Shown piece after piece: positions 57,863-64,000 of a stretch of 64,000 nt of DNA. The position numbers were made by a program, and so were the translations under genes. Source of the stretch: Enterobacteriaceae endosymbiont of Donacia vulgaris (GTDB lineage Bacteria > Pseudomonadota > Gammaproteobacteria > Enterobacterales > Enterobacteriaceae); assembly GCF_012568445.1 (NCBI RefSeq), contig NZ_CP046190.1, positions 396,481 through 460,480 of the forward strand, read 5' to 3'. Position 1 is the first letter of the stretch, and every line of letters starts with the position of its first letter. The notes under the pieces are model-generated. The model was not told the DNA's origin. It did no database searches and saw only the letters and a program-made list of their open reading frames with translations.

Positions 57863-59146
57863 ATGTTAGATGTAAATTTATTACGTAATAATATTAATTA
57901 TGTATATAAAATTCTAAAAAAAAGAAATTTTTATTTAGATATTAATTTAATAAATAAATTAGAACAAAAAAGAAAAATTTTTCAAGTTAAAATAGAAAAA
58001 TTACAGATTAAAAAAAACCAAATAACTAAAAATATATCTCAACACAATATTCATAATATATCTGAATATAAAGTGATAGTCATTAATATTAATAATCAAA
58101 TTTCAAAAAATAAAATTATATTAGATAATATTAAAAAAAGTATAAATAAAGTTTATAATTTAATACCAAATCTACCGTTAAATGATGTACCTATAGGAAA
58201 TAATACTAAAGAAAATAAAGAAATAAGTAAATGGGGTAAAATAATTAAACATGATTTTCCTATACGTGATCATTTAGAACTAGGTATTTTAAATAAAGGT
58301 ATTGATTTAGAAGCAGGAGTTAACTTAAGTGGATCTAAATTTTTTGTTTTAAAAGGATTAATAGCATATTTACATAGAATTTTAATTCAATTTATGTTAA
58401 ATATTCATATTAATAATCATAATTATAAGGAAATTTATGTTCCCTATATAGTAAAAAAACAAGCTTTATATGGTACTGGACAATTACCTAAATTTAGTAA
58501 AGATCTTTTTCATATAAAAAGCTTTAAGTCATCTAATATAGAAGATTATTTTTTAATTCCAACAGCAGAAGTACCTTTAACTAATTTAGTATATAATAAA
58601 ATTATTAAAGAAAAAGAATTACCAATTAAATTAGTTGCACATAGTCCTTGTTTTAGATCTGAAGTAGGTTCATATGGAAAATATAATAAAGGATTAATAC
58701 GAACACATCAATTTGATAAAGTAGAATTAGTACAATTAGTAAAACCTGAATATTCTATTAAAGCTTTAGAACAAATTACGGAAAATGCAGAAACAATATT
58801 GAAATTATTAAATTTACCATATAGAAAAGTATTATTATGTACAGGTGATATGAGTTTTTCATCAAGTAAAACTTATGATTTAGAAGTATGGTTTCCTTCA
58901 AAAAATAAATATTATGAAATTTCTTCTTGTTCTAATATGGGGGATTTTCAAGCTAGAAGAATAAAAGCGAGATATAAAAGAATTAAAGATAATAAAATTT
59001 CTTTTATACATACTTTAAATGGATCAGGATTAGCAATTGGTAGAACACTAGCAGCTATTATGGAAAATTATCAACTTAAAAACGGAGAAATTAAAATACC
59101 TAAAGTTTTAAGACCATATATGCAGGGACTAAAATATATAAGATAA
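57863..59146 (+). CDS. serS: Seryl-tRNA synthetase
   Basis: SerS charges tRNA-Ser. I start at ATG 57863 (MLDVNLLRNN), which aligns with the E. coli N-terminus and has GGAAAG just upstream; an in-frame ATG at 57821 would add 14 unmatched residues. The 427 residues (E. coli 430) have the N-terminal antiparallel coiled coil (about 25-105), the TAEVPLTNL and CFRSEVGSYG (motif 2) segments, SSCSNMGDFQARR and LNGSGLAIGRTLAAIMENYQ (motif 3). Convergent with argR, 26 bp between the stops. Confidence 0.97.
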   Translation: MLDVNLLRNNINYVYKILKKRNFYLDINLINKLEQKRKIFQVKIEKLQIKKNQITKNISQHNIHNISEYKVIVININNQISKNKIILDNIKKSINKVYNLIPNLPLNDVPIGNNTKENKEISKWGKIIKHDFPIRDHLELGILNKGIDLEAGVNLSGSKFFVLKGLIAYLHRILIQFMLNIHINNHNYKEIYVPYIVKKQALYGTGQLPKFSKDLFHIKSFKSSNIEDYFLIPTAEVPLTNLVYNKIIKEKELPIKLVAHSPCFRSEVGSYGKYNKGLIRTHQFDKVELVQLVKPEYSIKALEQITENAETILKLLNLPYRKVLLCTGDMSFSSSKTYDLEVWFPSKNKYYEISSCSNMGDFQARRIKARYKRIKDNKISFIHTLNGSGLAIGRTLAAIMENYQLKNGEIKIPKVLRPYMQGLKYIR

Positions 59147-59172
59147 AAAAATTCAAGTAAATTATATATATT

Positions 59173-59652
59173 TTATAGTTTTTGTTCAAATAAATTTTGT
59201 ATAGAATTATATAATTGAATTGTTTTAAATAAATGCGTAGGTACTACAAAAATAGTATCATCACCTGCAATTGTACCTAAGATACCTTCTGCTTTTCCTA
59301 AAGAATCTAATAATCTAGCTATTAATTGAGCAGCTCCTGGACTAGTATGAATAATAATCAAAATATCATTATAATCAATATCTAATACTAGATTTTTTAC
59401 AGGGCTAGTAGTATGTGGTACGCCTAATTCTAATGGGAAACAATATACCATTTCCATTTTTGTATTTCTAATTCTTACTGCTCCAAATTTTGTTAACATT
59501 CTAGATACTTTAGATTGATTAATATTATGAAATCCTGCTTCTTGTAGAGCACGTACAATTTCAGTTTGTGTACCGAATTTTTCTTGTTTTATTAAATTTT
59601 TAAATATTTGAATTAAATTAGCTTCTTTTTTTTTTATAGAAATCATATTCAT
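59173..59652 (-). CDS. argR: Arginine repressor ArgR
   Basis: ArgR is the hexameric, arginine-dependent repressor of arginine genes and an accessory factor in plasmid dimer resolution. The 159 residues (from ATG 59652; ATG 59646 is equally possible, GGTGA lies just upstream) compare with 156 in E. coli. The winged-helix segment [19 protein letters not shown] and KMEMVYCFP, and the core [24 protein letters not shown] and [14 protein letters not shown], are almost unchanged. The conservation is notably higher than in neighbouring genes. No ARG box pair was recognised in the window. Convergent with serS; divergent from rplM. Confidence 0.96.
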   Translation of the reverse strand: MNMISIKKKEANLIQIFKNLIKQEKFGTQTEIVRALQEAGFHNINQSKVSRMLTKFGAVRIRNTKMEMVYCFPLELGVPHTTSPVKNLVLDIDYNDILIIIHTSPGAAQLIARLLDSLGKAEGILGTIAGDDTIFVVPTHLFKTIQLYNSIQNLFEQKL

Positions 59653-59876
59653 AAAGTCACCAAAAAAATAAAGCAAAAATATTACTTATCTAGTAATAAA
59701 AAACTTATTTTTGAAATATTACTAAATATATAATACCAAAATAAAAAAGACTAATTGCATTTATAATATAACTATATTATCATATTTTAATAAAAATTTA
59801 TATTTTTTTATTAAAAAATTAAAAAAAAAATAAATAATATAATTATACTAATTACTTATATTTTGGATATATATAA

Positions 59877-60299
59877 ATGAGTATTTTATTTAAAAAAAAA
59901 GTTTATCGTCAATGGTATCTTATAAATGCAAAAAATAAAATTTTAGGAAGATTATCGAGTATAATAGCACATTATTTAATGGGAAAACATAAAATTTTAT
60001 ATTCTCCTCATATTGATATCGGAGATTATATTATTATTGTAAATGCAAGTAAAATTAAAATAACAGGAAATAAAAAAAAAGATAAAATTTATTTTAGTCA
60101 TAGTGGTTATTCTGGAGGATTAAAAAAAATTTCATTTGAAAAATTAATTATAAAGAATCCTTGTAAAATAATTCAACATTCTGTGAAAGGAATGTTACCT
60201 AAGAATAAAATTGGATTATTAATGTTAAATAGATTAAAAATTTATTCAGGAATAATACATAATCATATAGCACAAAAAAATATTTTAAATATTGAATAA
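59877..60299 (+). CDS. rplM: 50S ribosomal protein L13
   Basis: L13 is an early-assembly protein of the large subunit. The 140 residues (E. coli 142) show the start of the fold with RQWYLINAKNKILGRLSSIIAHYLMGKHK, then GDYIIIVNASKIKITGNK, HSGYSGGLKKI and HSVKGMLPKNKIGLLMLNRLKIYSG. Only weak Shine-Dalgarno (TTTTGGAT) is seen. rpsI follows after 21 bp, the usual pair. Confidence 0.97.
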   Translation: MSILFKKKVYRQWYLINAKNKILGRLSSIIAHYLMGKHKILYSPHIDIGDYIIIVNASKIKITGNKKKDKIYFSHSGYSGGLKKISFEKLIIKNPCKIIQHSVKGMLPKNKIGLLMLNRLKIYSGIIHNHIAQKNILNIE

Positions 60300-60320
60300 T
60301 ATTATTAAGGATATAAATTT

Positions 60321-60719
60321 ATGAAAAAAATTAATTATGATTATCATGCAACTGGAAGAAGAAAAAGTTCTTCTGCCAGAGTATTTATTAAAAAAGGAAA
60401 GGGAAATATTTCTATTAATAAAAAAAATATAAATGTTTTTTTCCCTAGAAAAACATATTGTATTATGATAATGAAACCTTTAGAATTAATCAAAATGAGT
60501 GATAAATTAGATTTGTATATTACAGTTAAGGGAGGAGGGACTTCAGGACAAGCAGGAGCCATTAGACACGGAATTACAAGAGCTTTAATAAAATATGATA
60601 ATTTTTTTAGAAAAAATTTTAAAAAACAAGGTTTTATAACACGTGATGATAGAAAAGTAGAACGTAAAAAAGTAGGTTTTAAAAAAGCTAGACGTAGTCC
60701 TCAATTTTCTAAACGTTAA
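60321..60719 (+). CDS. rpsI: 30S ribosomal protein S9
   Basis: S9 reaches into the P site of the small subunit with its C-terminal tail. The 132 residues (E. coli 130) contain [65 protein letters not shown]; the terminal SKR that contacts P-site tRNA is intact. TAAGGAT precedes the ATG. It is the second gene of rplM-rpsI, 124 bp upstream of murA. Confidence 0.98.
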   Translation: MKKINYDYHATGRRKSSSARVFIKKGKGNISINKKNINVFFPRKTYCIMIMKPLELIKMSDKLDLYITVKGGGTSGQAGAIRHGITRALIKYDNFFRKNFKKQGFITRDDRKVERKKVGFKKARRSPQFSKR

Positions 60720-60843
60720 AGTTAAATTTTATTTAATTATAAAAAATATTTTAATAAAACTTAGTTTATTTTGAAAATTTTTTTTATTAAAAAATAATCT
60801 CTATTTTTTATTTTAATATTTTATTAATATTTTCAGAGAAAAA

Positions 60844-62106
60844 ATGGATAAATTTATAATAAAAGGTCCAGTAAAATTAAAAGGAGAAGTTAATATCTCT
60901 GGGTCTAAAAATGCAGCTTTACCTATTTTATTTTCTTCCCTTTTAATAAAAGAAATAATAGAAATTAGAAATATTCCTAAATTAAAAGATATAGATATAA
61001 CAATAAAATTACTTTTAAATTTAGGAGTAAAAATTAAAGGTGGTAAATCATTAATCATAAATACAAGTAACCTATATTCTAATTTTCATTTTCCTAAAAG
61101 TTTAATAAAATCTATTAGAGCTTCTATTTGGTTAATTAGTCCTTTACTAGTACGTTTTAAAAAAATAAATATATCTTTACCAGGAGGTTGTTCAATTGGT
61201 ATGAGGCCTATTGATTTACATATTAAATATTTACAAAAATTAGGTGCAAATATTTATGTTAAAAATAATCGTATTATTGCATCTATAAATAAAAAATTTA
61301 TGGGTTCTCGTATAATAATGAAAAAAAATAGTGTAGGAGCTACAATTAGTATTATTTTAGCTGCAATTTATGCTAAAAATATAACTATTATTGAAAATGC
61401 GGCTAAAGAACCAGAAATAAAAGATTTAATTAATTTTTTAAATACTATGGGCGCTAATATAAAGGGTGGTGGAACTAATCGAATAATAATTAAAGGTGTT
61501 TTAAAATTAAAAGGAGGTACTTATACTGTAATGGATGATAGAATAGAAACAGGTACTTTTTTAGTAGCTGCTGCTATTTCTAAGGGAGATATTGTATGTA
61601 AAAATACTAATCCGAAAAATTTAAAAATAATTTTAAAAAAATTAAAATATATAGGAGCAGAGATTAAAACAGGAGAAAATTGGTGTAGTATTAATATGAA
61701 TAATAAAAAACCAAAAGCAGTAAATATCATCACTGGTCCTTATCCTCAGTTTCCTACAGATATGCAACCTCAATTTACTTTATTAAATTGTATTGCTTTA
61801 GGAAAAAGTATAGTACAAGAAACTATTTTTGAAAATCGTTTTTTATATATACATGAATTAATTAAAATGGGTGCAAAAATTTTTTTAAAAAAGAATAAAG
61901 TTTTTTGTCAAGGAATAAAATCACTATATAGTGCAAATATTAAAGCTACAGACTTAAGAGCATCAATAAGTTTAGTATTAGCTGGTTGTATTGCTAAAGG
62001 TAAAACAATTGTTAATAATGTTAATTATATTGATCGTGGATATGAAAATATAGAAAATAAATTAATTTCTTTAGGAGCAAATATTACAAGATTAGAAAAT
62101 GAATAA
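60844..62106 (+). CDS. murA: UDP-N-acetylglucosamine 1-carboxyvinyltransferase MurA
   Basis: MurA catalyses the first committed peptidoglycan step, adding PEP to UDP-GlcNAc. The 420 residues (E. coli 419) have two inside-out alpha/beta domains; the active-site loop reads LPGGCSIGMRPIDLHI with the catalytic Cys, and GSKNAALPILFSSLL near the N-terminus and DLRASISLVLAGCIAKG near the C-terminus are typical. The Cys makes fosfomycin binding likely by family knowledge. Its presence implies at least partial cell-wall synthesis. Followed by a weak A/T hairpin and rplU. Confidence 0.97.
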   Translation: MDKFIIKGPVKLKGEVNISGSKNAALPILFSSLLIKEIIEIRNIPKLKDIDITIKLLLNLGVKIKGGKSLIINTSNLYSNFHFPKSLIKSIRASIWLISPLLVRFKKINISLPGGCSIGMRPIDLHIKYLQKLGANIYVKNNRIIASINKKFMGSRIIMKKNSVGATISIILAAIYAKNITIIENAAKEPEIKDLINFLNTMGANIKGGGTNRIIIKGVLKLKGGTYTVMDDRIETGTFLVAAAISKGDIVCKNTNPKNLKIILKKLKYIGAEIKTGENWCSINMNNKKPKAVNIITGPYPQFPTDMQPQFTLLNCIALGKSIVQETIFENRFLYIHELIKMGAKIFLKKNKVFCQGIKSLYSANIKATDLRASISLVLAGCIAKGKTIVNNVNYIDRGYENIENKLISLGANITRLENE

Positions 62107-62107
62107 T

Positions 62108-62155
62108 TAATAATATTAAAATATTGAACAATTAAATTATTTAATAATATTATTA
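62108..62155 (+). terminator. Possible A/T-only hairpin after murA
   Basis: TAATAATATTA and TAATATTATTA pair over 11 bp with a 26-nt loop, starting 2 bp after the murA stop. Composition makes chance likely; the stretch GTTATTAATTTTTT follows. Confidence 0.3.
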
Positions 62156-62195
62156 GTTATTAATTTTTTAAAATATATTATAAGGATGATAATAA

Positions 62196-62513
62196 ATGTA
62201 TGCTATTTTTGATAGTTGTGGTAAACAATATAAAGTTATTCAAGGACAGATCATTAAATTAGAAAAAATAACAGGAAAAATTGGAGATAAGATTGAATTT
62301 AAAAATATTTTAATAATATATGATGGAAATAAATTAAATATAGGAAATCCTATTATTCCAGGGGCAAAAATAATAGCAAAATTAATGTTACATGGTAAAA
62401 ATAAAAAAATTAAAATAATTAAATTTCGTAGAAGAAAACACTTTCGTAAAATACAAGGACATCGTCAGTTATTTACAAATATAAAAATTCTTAAAATTCA
62501 ATATTTAGTTTAA
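62196..62513 (+). CDS. rplU: 50S ribosomal protein L21
   Basis: L21 binds 23S rRNA in the large subunit. The 105 residues (E. coli 103) begin [25 protein letters not shown] and contain [36 protein letters not shown], the basic RNA-binding part. TAAGGATGAT precedes the ATG. First of rplU-rpmA, with obgE after them, as in E. coli. Confidence 0.97.
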   Translation: MYAIFDSCGKQYKVIQGQIIKLEKITGKIGDKIEFKNILIIYDGNKLNIGNPIIPGAKIIAKLMLHGKNKKIKIIKFRRRKHFRKIQGHRQLFTNIKILKIQYLV

Positions 62514-62529
62514 TATAGGAAAATATTTT

Positions 62530-62787
62530 ATGGCGCAGAAAAAAGCTGGTGGTTCATCGAGAAATGGTAGAGATTCACATTCTAAAAGATTGGGTATTAA
62601 ATGTTTTGGGGGAGAAAAAGTAAAACCAGGATTTATTCTTATAAGACAAAGAGGTAATAAATTTCATGCTGGAAATAACGTAGGATGTGGTAAAGATCAT
62701 ACTTTATTTGCAAAAATAAATGGAGTTGTAAAATTTACTATTAAGGGGATTAGAAAAAAAAAATATATAAATATTGTTAGTGTATAA
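62530..62787 (+). CDS. rpmA: 50S ribosomal protein L27
   Basis: L27 has an N-terminal tail that reaches the peptidyl-transferase centre. The 85 residues (E. coli 85) start [20 protein letters not shown], followed by [22 protein letters not shown] and [16 protein letters not shown]. The start codon directly precedes the tail without the cleavable extension of Firmicutes. An octamer identical to the E. coli Chi sequence lies in its codons 6-8 region (62545-62552). rplU lies 16 bp upstream. Confidence 0.98.
   Translation: MAQKKAGGSSRNGRDSHSKRLGIKCFGGEKVKPGFILIRQRGNKFHAGNNVGCGKDHTLFAKINGVVKFTIKGIRKKKYINIVSV
62545..62552 (+). other. Octamer identical to E. coli Chi (GCTGGTGG)
   Basis: The only match I noticed in the window, lying inside rpmA where the Ala-Gly-Gly codons of the L27 tail force G-rich sequence. 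It is on the plus strand. With recBCD intact in the window a Chi function is possible, but the coding constraint alone may explain it. Confidence 0.35.
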
Positions 62788-62870
62788 TTTTTTATTTTTT
62801 ATTAATTTTAGTTAAATATTAAATGATATTTAAAATTATAAAAATCTGTTTTGTATAAAATGGAGTTATA

Positions 62871-63896
62871 ATGAAATTTTTTGATGAAGCAATTATACAT
62901 ATTCAAGCAGGTAATGGAGGAGATGGATGTATTAGTTTTCATCGTGCAAAATTTATTCCCAAAGGAGGCCCTGATGGAGGTAATGGAGGTAAGGGAGGAA
63001 ATATATATTTCATATCTAATAATAATATTAATAATTTAAATAATTTCTATAGTAAAAAAAATTATATATCTGAAAATGGATTCAAAGGAAAAAGTTTTCA
63101 ACGTACAGGGAAAAATGGTAAAAATTTAATTATTTATGTACCAATAGGTACAAATATTATTGATATAAAAAAAAAAATAACTCTTATATTTTTTAAAAAA
63201 AATAAACAAAAATTTTTAGTTGCAAAAGGAGGTAAAGGAGGATTAGGAAATATTAATTTTAAATCTTCTATTAATAGAACTCCCTATGAAAGAACTAAAG
63301 GTTGTTTAGGACAGAAAAAAATAATAAAATTAGATTTTATTTTAAAAGCAAATGTAGGTGTATTAGGGTTACCTAATTCGGGTAAATCAACATTTATAAA
63401 AAAAATATCCTCTGCTAATACTAAAATAGGTGATTATCCCTTTACAACTATAAAACCTATTCTAGGAATTATTAAAAATAGATTAAATAATACTTCTATT
63501 TCAATATTAGATGTTCCTAGTATTATAAAAAAATCTTCAGTTGGAAAAGGGTTAGGATTAAATTTTATTAAACATTTTAAATATTGTAACTTATTATTAC
63601 ATTTTATAGATACATCAGTAATTAATAATAATATTAGTAGCATATCTAGTGCTATAAATATAATTAATTTTGAACTTATAAAATATAATAAAAAAATTTT
63701 TTTAAAAGAACAATGGCTTGTTTTAAATAAAATTGATTTAATAGATAATCAAAGTAATTTAATATTATATATCAATAAAATTTTAACAAAATATAAATTT
63801 ATAAAAAAATTTTATTTAATTTCATCAAAAAAAAATATTGGAATAGAAATATTATGTACAGATATTTTAAAATATATATTAAATCAAGATATATAA
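62871..63896 (+). CDS. obgE: Ribosome-assembly GTPase Obg (CgtA)
   Basis: ObgE is an essential GTPase in late 50S assembly and stress control. The 341 residues (E. coli 390) have the glycine-rich Obg fold (1-158: GNGGDGCISFHRAKF, GGPDGGNGGKGGN, AKGGKGGLGN), then the G domain: G1 GLPNSGKSTF, switch I DYPFTTIKPILG, G4 NKIDL, and G5 region LISSKK. The G3 motif, normally DIPG, reads DVPS at 214-217, so the invariant glycine is Ser. The acidic C-terminal tail of E. coli is absent. It follows rpmA by 83 bp; yhbE, normally between them, is lost. Confidence 0.95.
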   Translation: MKFFDEAIIHIQAGNGGDGCISFHRAKFIPKGGPDGGNGGKGGNIYFISNNNINNLNNFYSKKNYISENGFKGKSFQRTGKNGKNLIIYVPIGTNIIDIKKKITLIFFKKNKQKFLVAKGGKGGLGNINFKSSINRTPYERTKGCLGQKKIIKLDFILKANVGVLGLPNSGKSTFIKKISSANTKIGDYPFTTIKPILGIIKNRLNNTSISILDVPSIIKKSSVGKGLGLNFIKHFKYCNLLLHFIDTSVINNNISSISSAINIINFELIKYNKKIFLKEQWLVLNKIDLIDNQSNLILYINKILTKYKFIKKFYLISSKKNIGIEILCTDILKYILNQDI

Positions 63897-64000
63897 TATC
63901 AATTATTTTATTAGTGATATAAAATATTTATATTATTTACTTATATTATTTTATAAAAAAAATTATATTAAATTAAATTTTATTTAATTTGGATCTTAAA

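Overview
The window is very AT-rich (roughly one fifth G+C by eye), densely coding, and almost every gene is a recognisable, slightly shortened orthologue of an Enterobacterales (E. coli-like) gene. There are no insertion sequences, prophage genes, CRISPR arrays or tRNA genes that I could find. Intergenic gaps are short or are AT-only spacers. Gene order follows E. coli in blocks whose intervening genes have been deleted. This is the pattern of an obligate, vertically inherited gammaproteobacterial (insect-type) endosymbiont with a strongly reduced genome. The genus cannot be fixed from the window; absence of dnaA beside dnaN recalls Blochmannia- and Wigglesworthia-like symbionts.

Layout: (1) 1-4.7 kb: partial unknown reading frame, typA, tmRNA (ssrA) and smpB on the minus strand, grpE, rpmB-rpmG, rpmE. 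(2) 4.8-12.7 kb: priA (with eroded helicase motifs), mnmG, a 485-bp spacer, nrdA-nrdB. (3) 12.8-18.5 kb: an arginine/ornithine-type antiporter (ydgI), ybgI, ffh, and the rpsP-rimM-trmD-rplS operon. (4) 18.5-30 kb: minus-strand recC-recB-recD and lgt, then mutH and lysA. (5) 30.4-36.1 kb: ptsH-ptsI-crr, then minus-strand aspS-yebC-ruvC. (6) 36.5-42.3 kb: argS, mnmA, potA-potB-potC (no potD). (7) 42.3-50.4 kb: the classical origin-proximal region, with minus-strand rpmH-rnpA-yidC-mnmE-mutM facing away from dnaN-gyrB; dnaA and recF are missing. (8) 50.5-59.7 kb: rpoZ, ppa, eno, cydD-cydC, infA, trxB, serS, argR. (9) 59.9-63.9 kb: rplM-rpsI, murA, rplU-rpmA-obgE.

Functionally the window combines translation and ribosome biogenesis (ribosomal proteins, tRNA synthetases, ffh, typA, obgE, trans-translation), U34 tRNA modification (mnmA, mnmE, mnmG), DNA metabolism and repair (nrdAB, dnaN, gyrB, priA, recBCD, mutH, mutM, ruvC), envelope functions (lgt, yidC, murA), sugar phosphotransfer and glycolysis (ptsHI-crr, eno), polyamine and arginine transport, lysine synthesis, and a cytochrome bd assembly exporter (cydDC).

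The most notable observations are: smpB whose only start codon is out of frame because of a 10-A tract, next to an intact tmRNA gene with no encoded CCA; an uninterrupted priA frame that has lost the Walker A, Walker B and GRAGR-type helicase motifs while keeping the DNA-binding and zinc-binding parts; the dnaA/recF-less dnaN-gyrB locus; an Lgt lacking the conserved His103; and an Obg GTPase lacking the G3 glycine. No wholly new multigene system was seen. Comparisons with E. coli proteins and gene order are from memory, not from a search. Promoters are not called because in this base composition -10-like sequences occur everywhere.
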